NCBI RefSeq assembly: GCF_000143415.4
Contig: NW_003314325.1
Location: forward strand, 804,978-868,977
Origin: Selaginella moellendorffii
Taxonomy: Eukaryota > Streptophyta > Lycopodiopsida > Selaginellales > Selaginellaceae
Direction of reading: 5' to 3'
Length of the DNA: 64,000 nucleotides
Part shown: positions 22,780-34,035 of the stretch, one piece after another
Position numbering within the stretch: the stretch's first letter is position 1
How the letters are laid out: each line of letters opens with the position of its first letter
The notes under the pieces: model-generated
The model's input: only the letters and a program-made list of their open reading frames with translations
Told to the model about the DNA's origin: nothing
Database searches by the model: none
Position numbers and translations under genes: made by a program

Positions 22780-24168
22780 TCACTTTCCTTGTAACACTGG
22801 AAGTAATTCCTCTTGCGAGGCTGCCTGTACTGGTTTGAGTTTGTGTTTGTTGTACATCACAACGCCAAAGATAGCTGACATAGGAAGTTAAGTCATAACG
22901 GTTGTATGAGAAAAGAACGATTGGTTCCTTACCGATAACATAGCCAATGATGTTGATGGGAGTAAGTGTCGTGTCTAGGAATACTAGTCCAGAGACCAGC
23001 ACAACTATCCAATCTCTCACAACGCCAGCCACACGGATAGTGAGCGCGCTCGTAGACGATATCACCAGAAACACGGAGATGTTGAGCGCAAAGGTGCACA
23101 GGGCGTTGAGAGACACAACAACGACATCAAAGTTCCAGTGCGTTGAGCTGTCCATCTTCGGCTTCTCTAGCAACAACCAGGGTATGAAGAGGCAAAACGC
23201 GCTGAAACAAGAACAAAAACAAGAATGGTCATTCTTGGTAGAACGGAAGTACAGGCCTACCTGCAAGGACTCACGTAGTACATCATCGTCAGAGGATCTA
23301 GCTTCAATCCCTTCCTCTTCAGCATGATCTCGATCAGTATGAGCCGCATTGACTCCCCAACAACCCCGCCAAGCTGATAAATCACTCCAATCCAGTTGAA
23401 GTTGATCTCGCCGTAAGATGCAACCAGCACACCGAAGCTTATTACCGACATGATGAACATCATGCGAAGAGTAAGACTTTCAAGACCAAATGCGGCTCCA
23501 AGGAGAAAAACGGAAACGGGCACTGCAAATACAGCATCAGCACCTTTCGACTACAAAAGATCTATAAGCTTCTTACTTATGGCTTTCAGCATCTGAGCAA
23601 AAGCCACGGAGATATAAAGGTAGGCCGAGTTCCCGAGCCACAAAGTCATCGCAAACATTGCTCCGATGGGAAAAACCGAGGTAGCGTATCTGCGGTTTTG
23701 AGAGTTACAACACAAAGATTGAAATTCCAAAAACTTTCTTACATTTCCAAAGTCATTCCTTGAGGCAGGGGCACTAGCTGTGCATTCTCATTCTTAGAAT
23801 TCGAAGAACTAACTCAATTTTTTTTTAAAAAAACTCTTACCTTAAAGACATGGATCACAACGAAGCAAAGCACCGATGAGAACACCATGTGTATGAGCGT
23901 GAGAGACACCGGGAATGGGAAATTGAAATGGTTGGAAGACAGCAGCCACTGCAAATGGAAGAAGGAGAAAAAAAAATTACCAGTCACGGATCGAAGGGAA
24001 ATTGCGCTACCCTGCATTGGAAATTTTCTAAGCTGATCAAACCTTGTTGAAGAAGATCTGGCCGCTGGAAATCACAATGTAGAGAAGAATGTACATGTAG
24101 CTCGCGAATGCGATCCTCTTCCGCTGCATCGCCGGCGCCTCGCGAGGCGCCAAAGCATCCTTCTCCAT
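22780..24168 (-). CDS. TPT-family (KT/nucleotide-sugar type) transporter
   Basis: Seven exons (24168-24043, 23948-23841, 23777-23743, 23689-23577, 23522-23261, 23201-22933, 22874-22780) give 335 residues with about ten membrane helices. Typical blocks are [101 protein letters not shown] and [16 protein letters not shown], then [20 protein letters not shown]. This is the triose-phosphate/nucleotide-sugar translocator superfamily, usually Golgi or ER antiporters. The substrate cannot be read from sequence. The C-terminus is short and hydrophilic. It is divergently paired with 5-FCL. Confidence 0.92.
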
Positions 24169-24267
24169 CGCAAACAAAAACTATTAGGGTTCTTCCCCAC
24201 GAGATCTTTGCCGTTGGTTTCCTTAATCAACTTTTTTTTATCTTTTTTATTGTTTTTTAAACAGAAA
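24169..24267. promoter_or_regulatory. Compact bidirectional promoter (transporter / 5-FCL)
   Basis: Only 99 bp separate the start codons of the divergent transporter and 5-FCL genes. The interval contains a telo-box-like TTAGGGTT (24,183) and T-rich tracts but no clear TATA box, typical of plant housekeeping bidirectional promoters. Confidence 0.55.
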
Positions 24268-25515
24268 ATGCGGGGTTCTAATGGGGTTAGGGCTTTGCTC
24301 GCGAGATGGCATTCTTCGCGTTTCATGGCGATGGCGGGAGCTGGCGGCAATGGAGCCGATGTCGCAGCCCTCAATCCCGAGCATGCGATCCGCCAGGAGA
24401 AGCGTCAGATGCGTACCGCTGTCCGGCGCAAATTGAGGGAATTCGCGGCAGCGCAGCGGCAGATCGAAGGTGAGAAATATTTCTTTACAGGGAAACCCGC
24501 TAGGCCTGCTCTCTAGTCTCACAAATCTGGAAATCTTCTCGATCTTGCAGATGCGGCTATCCAGCACCACGTCCTCGACGCTCCCTGGTTTAAGAACAGT
24601 AAAAGACTGTGCGCCTATGTGAGCTGTGCCGCACTGAGAGAGGTGGACACCACAAAAATCGTCGCTCACATTTTTAATCCCGATGATCCAGGTACGCTCT
24701 CTTCTTTTTCTTTTGTTTTCTCTCTTCGATCTGAGTCCTCTCATCGTGGTCAGGGCAAGCCAAGAAGCTTTATCTCCCCCGTGTACAAGACAAGCAAAGC
24801 CATATGCAAATGCTTCACGTGAAGAGCTACGATGATCTGGTACCGAATTCCATGACGATCCTCGAGCCGGAGCCAGTCGATAAATCTGGAAGCCCAAGAG
24901 AAGATGGTGAGTTCTATTTATTTTTCTTGTTCTTTCTATCAAAACTTTTGTTGTGTGTTTGCAGTTCTAGACACGGATGAGCCTTTAGATCTTCTCCTTT
25001 TGCCCGGTATGCTTGAAACATCACTATACTTCTTTATTGTTTCGATTCTCTCTTTTTCCTCGGTGTGATGAATTCTCTGTCACTGCAGGCTTGGCTTTCG
25101 ATTTATCCGGGCGACGTCTTGGTCGTGGTGGAGGGTAAGAATGTGCATGCATCAATCGTTCGCTCCGTGCTCACGCCGTGCTAACACCGAGCTGTATCGT
25201 GTGATCAGGTACTACGACTGTTTGCTTTCGAAAATACTCGAGTCGAACGAATCAAAAGGCTGGAAACGTCCGTTGCTAGGTACTGAAACCTCTTACGATT
25301 GACACTTTTCTTTTCTTTCAATGATCTCACAAACTTTTTTGCTCGTTTCTCTGCGCCTCGCAGTGGCTCTGGCGTACTCTCCTCAAATCGTCGATGGCTC
25401 TGTACCCGTGGACGAGACCGATGTTCCCGTGGATGCTCTCGTACGAGCCTCTGGCGTGACGGCGATATCGCCATACGCCCGGCAACAAATTCTCACGGAC
25501 GAAGCAAAGTTTTAG
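24268..25515 (+). CDS. 5FCL: 5-formyltetrahydrofolate cyclo-ligase
   Basis: Seven exons (24268-24469, 24551-24691, 24754-24906, 24965-25006, 25089-25134, 25209-25279, 25364-25515) encode 268 residues. The enzyme converts 5-formyl-THF to 5,10-methenyl-THF using ATP, recycling folate, in plants in mitochondria. The Arg-rich N-terminus (MRGSNGVRALLARWHSSRF) fits a mitochondrial presequence. Family blocks are IRQEKRQMRTAVRRKL, the substrate-binding LYLPRV, and the signature LLLLPGLAFDLSGRRLGRGG then GYYD. The C-terminal DVPVDALV matches the usual DxPxD..V end, followed by a short extra tail. Intron phases all close correctly. Confidence 0.95.
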
Positions 25516-25737
25516 GCTCTGGTGGTACGTTTTTCTTTGAGGCAAACTCTTCGTTGTTTGTTGAGTTTAAATGCATAGGAAATCTCGAATCGACAAAGCA
25601 AACTTTAGAGAATCGCGATTTTAAAGCATCGATTATCAACCATCTTGTTGGTAGATCGCTTGCTTGAAATTTCATGAGTTTAATAGTTTTGCCCTATGGT
25701 ATTTTACTATCGAGTTTTTTAGGGTTTTGGAAATGCC

Positions 25738-26236
25738 ATGGCTGCTGGTGGCGCATTTGGAGGGAGCAGGGGAGTGAAGCCCGTGCCGCCAGAGAAGGGA
25801 GTATTTCCACTGGATCACTTCCACGAGTGCAAGCCGGTAATTGATCGATCACCATGCCCAATTTCGAGCAAACTTTCTTTCTTCTCTTCTCTTCCAGGCA
25901 ATGCAAGAGTATATGCAGTGCTTGAAAAACAACCAAATGCTGGCCGATCGCTGCAAGCATCTTTCGAAGAAATACCTGGAATGCCGCATGGAGAGGTAAG
26001 AGATTTCTCTCGTTTTGTCGTGAATGGTGGCCGAGAGAAGGAAGAATTCTAGGAACTTGATGTGCAAACAGGACCTCAAGGAGCTGGGATTTAGCGAGAA
26101 CGATGAGATTTACGCCAGGCGAGACGACGATCCCGTCGGTGGCGATGGTGGGCTATTTGCTTTCATGAATCAGCCACGAAAAGAAGAAGCCCACATCGCT
26201 GGGATTCGAAGAAAACGCGGCGAGAATCCCCCCTAG
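25738..26236 (+). CDS. COX19: COX19, cytochrome c oxidase assembly protein
   Basis: Three exons (25738-25836, 25898-25995, 26053-26236) encode 126 residues. The N-terminus MAAGGAFGGSRGVKPVPPEK then GVFPLDHFHECK is the COX19 hallmark. The CHCH domain carries twin CX9C motifs, CKPAMQEYMQC and CKHLSKKYLEC, followed by RMERNLMCKQDLKELGF. COX19 is an intermembrane-space protein imported by the Mia40 disulfide relay and needed for copper delivery to cytochrome oxidase. The C-terminal ~35 residues are plant-style extension. A telo-box-like TTAGGGTTTT sits about 20 bp before the ATG. Confidence 0.96.
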
Positions 26237-26455
26237 ATCTTTTATTTCGATCTTTTGCTCTTTCGGTCGAGCAAAGAGGCAAGAACACCAGGAACTCTAG
26301 ACAATGCACAGCGAATTTCTTTCTCTATACAGCATCGTCGGCGTTAAGTCTTTAGTGGATCATCAAAAGCTTTTCTCTTTCTTTTTTTGTGGATTTTCTC
26401 TCTCTTTTTTTTCTTACGGTATGGTGGTGGAGATGATCAGCTTGATCCTCCCCTT

Positions 26456-26821
26456 CTAGCTCTTAAGATGTGGAAAACAAGCGTGAAGATCGACCTTGGG
26501 ATGCTTCGCTTCGGCGTGCTCTTTGCATTTCACCTCACTCGTCGTGCACATAAACGTTTGCATACAAATCTTGCACTGCCAAGAGGAAAGATTGGCACGA
26601 AAATCCATCAAGCGCATCGAGCAATCCAGAAGGAAGAGTTCTCATACCTGGATGTTCATAGCTTTCTTATTGGAATCGAGTTGGCTACCTGCCAGAAACG
26701 AGATGGAAATCAAGCAAAATTCTTTTCCGAGAAGAAATTGCCCACCTTTGCCGCTCGCCTTGGCCTTCTCCAAGTTCCGATCGCGGGCCATCTTCGATTT
26801 CTGCGCATTGCCTCCGCCCAT
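26456..26821 (-). CDS. Small 4F5/ZNF706-like zinc-finger protein
   Basis: Three exons (26821-26746, 26688-26648, 26575-26456) encode 78 residues. MGGGNAQKSKMARDRNLEKA is the 4F5 (SERF-like) N-terminus, and CKICMQTFMCTTSEVKCKEH followed by AEAKHPK is the C2H2-like finger of the plant At2g23090/ZNF706 group. The length equals the family norm. Cellular role is poorly known. It is convergent with COX19, their ends 219 bp apart. Confidence 0.93.
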
Positions 26822-27056
26822 AGCTGCCGCCGCTCGATCGACCGCTCGCTCCGTCCGCCAATCAAAACCCTAGAACCATGGAGCATCCGCCTTGCCAGGA
26901 TTTGAGCCTTGGACGTCCCGGACATGGCATCCGTCCGATCTCGTCCTTCATCCAACGGCCATGATGCAATGCGCATTTCTTGGTGGCGTGGACGGCCATG
27001 ATCCAAGGCCGCTGCCAGAACCAGCGGTTGGATATAAAGGCCAGGCATGGACGTCC

Positions 27057-27911
27057 ATGAGCAAGATGAGATTGCAGTTTCGCAATGGTTTCAAGAAGCA
27101 TGAGCCCCAGGTATTTGAGATCATAACCTTTCCAAAGTTTGGCATTGGACAATGCATTTCTCATCCAGACTCAAGGTATGTTTGGAGCTATGGCATTGCG
27201 CATTTTTTATGGTTTTTATGTTTTTGATAGAGGGAAACATACTGTGGGACTGCATCTCATTTCTAGACAATGCCACACTGGAGATAATCAAGTCACTAGG
27301 TTGAGAGCGATTGCCATCTCTCACACTACAGCACAAACTCTCGTGGGGGCGAGGATTTTGGAGGTGTCCCTGTTTATATCCACGAATGGTATTGTCTACC
27401 TTTGTTTCTGTCTTTCATTTCGATCTCTCTGTATCGATACTTTGGCAGGGATAAGAAATACCAGCACGAAAACGTGAAGTTCTGGGAAGGCAAAACATTC
27501 CAGCTACAGGAGGGGCTCATGCTTTTACATTTAGGTGACCATTCTGCTAGTGCTCAAATCCTCCACTGAACCTCAAGGGAGGGGTGTTTTATTCACTGGA
27601 GATATCTTACAGGTATAAACTTCTCTCGTTTACAAATTTTTTTTTCATTTTGTTTTCCTCAGTCCATGTTTGATTTGTAAGTGGGGATGGACAACAAAAC
27701 AGTGAGCATAATGAGATCATATCCAAACTATGTACCACTCTTGTCGAGCCATGCTAAAAGGATAGGCCAGTTAATTGAGCCATGGGATTTTGAGAGGCTC
27801 TACAGTGTGTTTTATGACAGAGAGATTGAAGAGAACCCAAAGAGCTGCGTCGTATTCTCTCTGCAAAGGTATATTGATTGGCTCTCTTTGGATGATGCTG
27901 CAGCTGCTTAA
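27057..27911 (+). pseudogene. Metallo-beta-lactamase-like hydrolase pseudogene, left arm
   Basis: Begins MSKMRLQFRNGFKKHEPQVF as in the intact gene but has a frameshift after FGIGQ (GGACAATGCATTTCTC), a deletion removing GGL from SLGGLRAIA, and loss of the HWSHGAQ segment. The last exon is the best preserved: VGMDNKTVSIMRSYPNYVPL and WDFERLYSVFYDREIEENPK. The exon 1 donor and GNILWDC block are still recognisable. Confidence 0.85.
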
Positions 27912-28029
27912 ATATCACAATTATCAATTGGCTCTCAAGTAATTAATCAGACTGAAACTTGAGATGCTTTTCTGATTATGAATTGCCATGACATTGTTTC
28001 CAAAGTTCAGTGGATACATGAGTTTCTTT

Positions 28030-28685
28030 TTAAGAGATCTTTTGTTTAACTTTTTAACTTCTCCAATGTTTATCTTACATTGTCAACTCTTGCAACTTTT
28101 TGAAGCAGATTGCTTATCATTTTTAATTCATTATACATATGCCTTTTCCTGTTTTTGAATGTGCAGATGACAATTCCATTGTTGCAAACAAAAGGACTCT
28201 GGCTTATCATCCATAATCACTGTGTGTTTGAGGTCCCACTTTAATCTCAAAAGATTTTTCACAACTTTTCTCCCTTTGACTTCTTTGGTGGAACACAAAT
28301 CTCTATAGCAGCGATGGGTGAAGAGATTCCTAGCTGGGTCAAGTTTATCCAAAATCTTGTTTGCATATGGCTTTACTGCTCAAGTAAAAACCATGATCTT
28401 TTATATCTTACTCATCTCATTTAAAAATGTATTCACACCTGGCCTCTTTGCCACAAAGTAGTTCTTCAGTGGAATAGTTTTCCCACTGAAAAACTTGAAG
28501 GACATTATGGCCTTGTGGGCATGGATTAGTGTCTCCTCTATGTCCAACATAAGCATGGGTTTCTCCTCCAAAGCTGATAGTAGTAATAGAGAATTGTGTG
28601 TCACTTTTACCTTCTTGTTCTTGTCTTTGGTGGTGATGTCAAACATTGCAAAACTCCAATTTCCATATTCTCTTGCCCTCTTCAT
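28030..28685 (-). pseudogene. CTD-phosphatase-like pseudogene, left arm
   Basis: Starts intact (MKRAREYGNWSFAM; MLDIEETLIHAHKAI) but the nucleophile motif DMDET has become DIEET, replacing the second Asp by Glu. An in-frame TAA follows LNEMSKI (near 28,400), and the 3' part has deletions around SFCLQ and IHIQKQEKA. It is colinear with the intact copies at 3337 and 8346. Confidence 0.85.
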
Positions 28686-28899
28686 GACTCTTGAAAAAAG
28701 AAAAGAAAAGAATGCAAGCCCTAAGTTAAAGAATCTTTGTTAATACACTTTAGTATCATTCTAGCCGAGCAGCACATAGAAATTAGACCGTGATGCCAAC
28801 TCCAGCACTGAGAGTCGACTTGGTGTCATGGGCCAGTGCCAGCACATCGCAAGCACGCTCGTAAAGACGACATTGCACTCTCCAGGATGATCCTATGGA

Positions 28900-30215
28900 G
28901 TTATGTGCCACCAAGTCTCACTCTGGCATTCTCTCGAACCAAACTTGAAGGAGTCCCTTGCGAGCAAGGCCTGCCACCATTGCCATCCAGGCGATTGCAT
29001 CACGCTCCTTGATCGCCTGGAAGAGGCTTATCACTTCTTGTTCCAGAGATGAGCATTGTGCTTGCTATCGTAAGGCATTCAATAGAAAATAAACTTTGAA
29101 TTTTAAACATGGAGCATATGAATCATTGTCGCCCAAGAAATCTCGTTGCAGTGAGCCATCCTTTGGAATGAATCTAGTGCCTTGTCAAATGCCAATTTGC
29201 ACAAAGCACAAGGCCACCACTGTTAGAGGTAGAGATGATGTGGCATCTAGTTATGCCTACATGGTAGTAGTTTCATCCATATACACTTGAATACATAGAG
29301 AAAGTTCTTCCTTGTGTGCATCTCTCTGCTGCTAACAACCACATCTTTGTTTGCCAGCCTCTCAAACAAAGCTTAAGCCTCTTCCACAGTCATGAGATGC
29401 ATAGGTGTCAATCATAGCCGTAAATGCCACCTCATTACGATCCGGGGCATCTTCAAAGACTCTTTGCTTTCTCCATATGCCCTGCCTGGGCATATGCTGT
29501 GACCATGGTCGTCCATGTTACTACATTCCCTGTGGGCATTCTATCAAAGAGATCTCTAACTTCATCCAGCCGCTGGTTCTGGCAGTGTTCTTGGATCATG
29601 GCCGTCCACGCCACCACGTCCTTTTGGGGCAGGGAATCGAACACCTCACGCGCGCGCCTGAGAGATGCCCGTTATGGGCATATACCACGATCGTGGCCGT
29701 GCTAGAAACGAGGGTTTGCTCCGGCATGGAGTGGAATACCGCTCCGCCTCGCCGAGATGGCCTCTCTGCGAGTACATCTCGATCATCGCGTTCCAGATGA
29801 TGGAATTCTTGGCAGGGATGCGATCGAAGAGCTGCTTGGCGCGCGGCACGTCCCCGGCCGTGGCGTATGCCGAGATCATGGCGTTGCTGGACACAATCTC
29901 CTGCCGCGGCATGCTTTCCAGGACCGATCGCGCCTGCTCCAGGTCGTGGTTGCGAATGTAGGCCTGGAGGATGAGAATCCAAGAGGAGAGATTGGGATCC
30001 GAGGTAGAATCGAAGACCGATCGCGCTTCCTCAGGCAGCCGCAGCGGCCATACATCTGGACGAGGAGATTTCGCTGGAGGACGCTGTTCTTGTGGTCGCT
30101 GTGAAGGATCTGGGCGTGGATTCCATCGCTGGGATTGTCGCAAGATCTGACGAGGGCGGCAAGCAGTTAGACGCCAGGAACGCGCATCGCATCATGGCCG
30201 TTGGATGATGGACGG
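28900..30215 (-). pseudogene. PPR (PLS-class) pseudogene, left arm
   Basis: Reading right to left: FLRNLLVQMYGRCGCL-like start (30,100), EEARSVFDSTSDPNLSSWIL, IRNHDLEQARSVLESMPRQE, GDVPRAKQLFDRIPAKNSII, MFDSLPQKDVVAWTAMIQEH and CQNQRLDEVRDLFDRMP-TGN, with MTVTAYAQAGHMEKAK-like repeats near 29,470. Individual stretches stay open for 128-165 codons in alternating frames. A solo LTR interrupts the 3' part. Confidence 0.85.
29221..29337. mobile_element. Solo LTR (117 bp) with 5-bp target-site duplication
   Basis: Starts TGTTAGAGGTAGAGATGATG and ends GCTGCTAACA, i.e. TG...CA termini inside a short inverted TGTTAG/CTAACA. It is flanked by identical ACCAC at 29,216-29,220 and 29,338-29,342. It is the same family as the miniature retroelement at 44,185-44,990, with scattered differences. 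It inserted into the PPR pseudogene and then lost its internal part by LTR-LTR recombination. Confidence 0.9.
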
Positions 30216-30424
30216 GGTGGGACGTCCGAGGTTCAAGTCCTGGCTTCAATGCTCCAGCCAAGAATCGAATGAGGATGTTTTTGTGTCATATATGAACATC
30301 TTGCAAGACTCACATTGTCAAATTCACACTAAGCTGTGCCTCTACATCTTTTGATTGAGTTTACATCTCGAGCAGAATCCCTCCCATTGCATTGCCATCA
30401 AATTCCAGTGTTTGAAGTTTTAGC

Positions 30425-30855
30425 ATACATTAACTTTGATACCAACCGATAATTGTGATACTTGAGCAGCAGAGTCTTCCAAAGAGAGCCAATCGCTATA
30501 TCTTTGGCGACGGAGCTCTTTGCGTTATCCCTGTCTTGATTGAAACGCTAGAGCCTCCCAAAATCCCATGGCTCGATTAGCTGTAGCATGGCTTGCCTAG
30601 AAGAGGTATCGACGTTGAAGGGAAGGACGTGGTGGCCTGGAACTCTATGCTGTGCGCATATGCCGCGAATGGTTTCTTCGAAATGATAGTTCACCACGAC
30701 AAGATATTTTGGGCAACACTAGAAACCATTTTGAAAATCCAAAGTTTCTCTTTGATATCCTCTGCCACCTCCAATCCTCTCCAGGGCATGATGCAATCGC
30801 CTGGACGGCAGTGGTGGCGGGCTTAAAGTTGGTTCGAGAGAATGCCACTGCGAGA
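30425..30855. pseudogene. MBL 3' scrap (-) joined to PPR scrap (+)
   Basis: 30,450-30,590 on the minus strand encodes the end of the MBL gene (a WDFGRL-like block, and a SLWKTLLLK-like tail), and 30,600-30,680 on the plus strand encodes GKDVVAWNSMLCAYAANG, a PPR motif. The mirror-image pair is at 34,200-34,510, so the two scraps were already joined before the inverted duplication. Confidence 0.75.
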
Positions 30856-30914
30856 CTTACAAAAAAAAAACACTTTTTTACTCAAACAGTAGATCCCAAG
30901 CCTTACAGTCTAGA

Positions 30915-32242
30915 TCAAAATATGAACACTCCTTACATGCCATTCTACTATGGATTTTTCAGTTCACTATAGCTCACTACTTTTGTATGTTCCTTACCCT
31001 GGTAGATTTATTTACAAATCAAGAGAATACAACATGGCAACCATGTGCATCCCGCTTGTATATCCCTTAATCCTGGCTCTTAGTTGCAAGAGAAGTCTTA
31101 CCTTCTAGCTAGCTGCTAGCTTCTTTGAGGAGTCCTCTCTCGACATACCCATTCAGCAAAGAAATCCATGAGATTGAGTTCCTCAATGTCAAAGGTGTTA
31201 TCTTCGGAAATAATGTTGAGATTTGCCTTGGTAATCAAGTAGATTTGAGACATAAATTCCATCAAAGCATTAACCAAGAAACCACTGTGTGCATGAGCTC
31301 ATTCACTTAAACAATAAGATTATTAAAATCTTAAATTAGTGGAAACTAGACAAATTTGAAGTTGTTTAGCCACTTTATTATACACCTCCTCTTTTTGTGC
31401 ATGTAACTCTCATTGGAAGTGTCACCAGGTTTGGGCTTGCCTTATCTTTGGAGTGCCTCCAATATGTACTCTTCTCTATGCACTATCATATTCATCTCAG
31501 GCTGTTCAAGTGAAGAATTGTGCTATAAGAATGATCAGTTTGTTTAGAAAATAGCAAATGCTCCTCAATTGTGAATTAACTATATCTTAATTATCTTACC
31601 TGTTGAATCACAAGAGTTTAGTGGTTTTTTTTCTTCCACTTCAAGTCTCTTCAGTTTTCTTCAACTAGACCTCAACCTCAACTTTTACATAGGTAGTCTT
31701 GAATATCTTGATCGTAGTTTCAAGAGCTGCTTCATTACTAACCTTAAATGATCAACATCCTCATTGTCCGCATAGTTTTTTAGCCAATGCAGCCTTTGTC
31801 TTGACGTACAGTACATCACTGGTCGAACATCCAGCTGAGACATCTTGTTCTGATTGCAATGAGGATAATCATGTCATAATTTGTTGAAGTTTATAACAAC
31901 AAATTAATAAGTTGTTAAGAGAAAAAAAAACATTTTGATCAAGATTTTTAAACCATAGTTTTTAATAAAATAAATCACGACCATCAAAAATTTAAAAAAC
32001 CTAAAATCTAAACCAAACAAAAAAAATATACTTCTTATGAAAAAGAATAAGCAGCCGATTCACTAATCAGAATTAGTCTGGGAGTTGATCCTGGAAGTTA
32101 CCTGATTGCATAGCATTTTTCAGTACATATAAGCTCCTAACCAAAGCCGTTTTGTGTGGGCGAAATCTGTGATCGAGCCTTGGAACCAAAAGATTTTTCT
32201 TTCCAGCTAGCTTTTTTACATAAAACTCTACCTATTTAGTGG
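30915..32242. other. A/T-rich spacer without recognised genes
   Basis: These 1.3 kb, inside the inverted-repeat spacer and downstream of the GPN1 stop codon, have no open frame with recognisable similarity on either strand. The base composition is clearly more A/T-rich than the flanking genes, with poly-A/T runs (for example around 31,920-32,020). It may be an eroded transposon or plain intergenic DNA. Confidence 0.4.
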
Positions 32243-33523
32243 TCAGTCGTCATATTCGTCTTCCTCGTCTTCATCAGGATCGTCTTCTTGTTTCCTGGAT
32301 TTGGTGCTCAAAACCTCCTTGCCTCCTTTCGACTCTTCAATGTCCTTGCGGAGCCGATCCATGTCTGCTTGACGGCGCTTCTCTTCAAGCCTCGCTTTCT
32401 CGGCTTTCTTCTTCTCGAGCTCCACCCTACTCAAGCATGCTCGTTTGATAAACCCGAAGAGCGAAAAAAAAAAAAAAACAAACACCAAGAAAGACTTACA
32501 AGTAGCCTGTCCTGTACTCCTCGGCACTCTCCTTCACCGCCTTGAAAAACTCCACCATTCCGGATCCAGTGATGGCTGAAACCCCCACCGATCGAAGGTT
32601 GTTGTAAAACTCGTCCAAGACCAAGCACAGGCTCTTGCTGAGAGACGCAGCATACGAAGTGTCCGACTCGACTGCTAACTGAAAAGCCTCGAAGTCTTTC
32701 ATCCACTGCACCGAGAAAAGCTCTTTGAAACACGCGTCTCAACCTGGCAAGCAGAAAGGTACCTCGAGAGCGAACTGGTGCTTCACCACGTCCGTCTTGT
32801 TAAACGTGACAATGAACGGCAGCTGCGTCTTGTAGAGAATGCTGCAGGCGTAGAGCATGTTGCTCATGAACGTAACTGGGCTGACGGAGCGAGACGTGTC
32901 CACAACGTAGATCACGGACGTCGGAAAGGTGCACGCAAAGGCCTCCGTGACGATCGCGCCCGACGCCGACCAAGTGAAAATCTCGATCTGTCCGGGTGTG
33001 TCGATGAGCACGTAGTCCACTTCGTTGGCTCTCTTCTCCACAAGGCTCACGATCTAAGAACAAAACCAGCAAGTATGATCCGCGAACTCCTTTCGTTTTC
33101 AACGCAAGAAAAAGCACTAGCTCACCTCATCGATCTTCGTCGCGAAGAGATTGAGCGATGTGAGAATCGCTCCATTCGGTCCGAGGCGGTACTCTTTCAT
33201 CACATTCTTGTAGTTGACAGTGTCACGGATGTCGATGTTACAGCCGTAAGGTACCGACGGCACCGCGGGATCGAGATTAAGAACGTAGGGCCGCTGCTTC
33301 ATGGCGTGGATCTCCCCGACAAGGCGCTGCATCAGCGTCGTCTTCCCACTGCCTACGCAAGGGAGGAGGAGAAAGAGGGAATTTCTCGGCCTGGTGGGAG
33401 AGCAATGCACTCACCGGCCATTCCGATGACGATCAGCACCACTGGCCTCTTGTCCGACACCTCCATTCTTTCCATCTTGTCGCGCACATCCTCCTCCTCC
33501 TCGTCCATTCGCTCCTCCTCCAT
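32243..33523 (-). CDS. GPN1: GPN-loop GTPase 1 (GPN1/XAB1; plant QQT2 type)
   Basis: Five exons (33523-33415, 33352-33126, 33053-32763, 32705-32500, 32426-32243) encode 338 residues. The P-loop is [14 protein letters not shown], split by intron 1. [20 protein letters not shown] carries the GPN1 DPA region. [13 protein letters not shown], the switch [15 protein letters not shown] and the specificity motif FNKTDVV follow. The C-terminus is an acidic, charged coiled-coil tail ([16 protein letters not shown], then [13 protein letters not shown]) as in GPN1 proteins. The family dimerises with GPN3 and escorts RNA polymerase II subunits into the nucleus. Plant loss causes early embryo arrest (QQT2). 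It is the only long-established gene within the inverted-repeat spacer. Confidence 0.95.
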
Positions 33524-33606
33524 CGCTAAAACCCTAGACCTAAAAACCCAGATGACCTAAATCACAAGCTCTATAAATCCAGCAAAGTTTCCTTTTAAAA
33601 ACAGCC

Positions 33607-34035
33607 ATGGCTCAGGTCAAGATGTTAATGGTGGTGGTGGTGATGGTGGCGCTACTGTTGCTCGCAGAGGGAATTGAAGGAAGGAGAGATCCTCTAAGCA
33701 GGGGAGGTGGAGGATCCAAAGGAGGCGATGGATCAAAAGGAAGCGGTGGAGGGTTGAAAGGAGGTGGTGGATCAAAAGGAAGCGGTGGAGGATCCAAAGG
33801 AAGCAGTGGAGGATCGAAAGGAGGCGGTGGATCGAAAGGAAGCGGTGGAGGATCCAAAGGAAGCGGTGGAGGATCGAAAGGAGGCGGTGGATCAAAAGGA
33901 AGTGGTGGAGGGATCTTCCCAAACTGCCCAGTCTGTTCACAAATCATATTTGACGACAGTGGTTCTTCTCGGTGCTCCGCCACCTCCACCGCCACTGCCA
34001 TCGCTGCCGCCGCCGCAGCTTTGGCTGTCCTGTAA
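33607..34035 (+). CDS. Secreted Gly/Ser/Lys-repeat protein, possibly GPI-anchored
   Basis: Intronless, 142 residues. A signal peptide (about residues 1-25: VKMLMVVVVMVALLLLAEGI) is followed by a low-complexity tract of GGGSKG / GSGGGSKG units (about residues 32-103). Then come FPNCPVCSQ with two Cys, and a small-residue hydrophobic C-terminus (TATAIAAAAAALAVL) preceded by SGSSRCSA, which resembles a GPI-attachment signal. It might be a structural wall or arabinogalactan-like surface protein (inference). Prolines and SP/AP motifs of true AGPs are absent. Its ATG is 83 bp from the GPN1 ATG on the other strand, so the two share a promoter. The inverted-repeat edge falls at its stop codon. Confidence 0.65.
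   Translation: MAQVKMLMVVVVMVALLLLAEGIEGRRDPLSRGGGGSKGGDGSKGSGGGLKGGGGSKGSGGGSKGSSGGSKGGGGSKGSGGGSKGSGGGSKGGGGSKGSGGGIFPNCPVCSQIIFDDSGSSRCSATSTATAIAAAAAALAVL

Larger units (their letters stand above)
27035..30912. repeat. Large inverted repeat, left arm
   Basis: Read left to right this arm holds the MBL relic (+), the CTD-phosphatase relic (-), PPR debris (-) and then an MBL 3' scrap (-) with more PPR debris (+). The reverse complement of the same series occupies 34,030-38,430. The inner edge is visible: AACAGTAGATCCCAAGCCTT near 30,885 is the near-perfect reverse complement of sequence at 34,035-34,055. Arms are diverged and differ by insertions. Confidence 0.85.
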
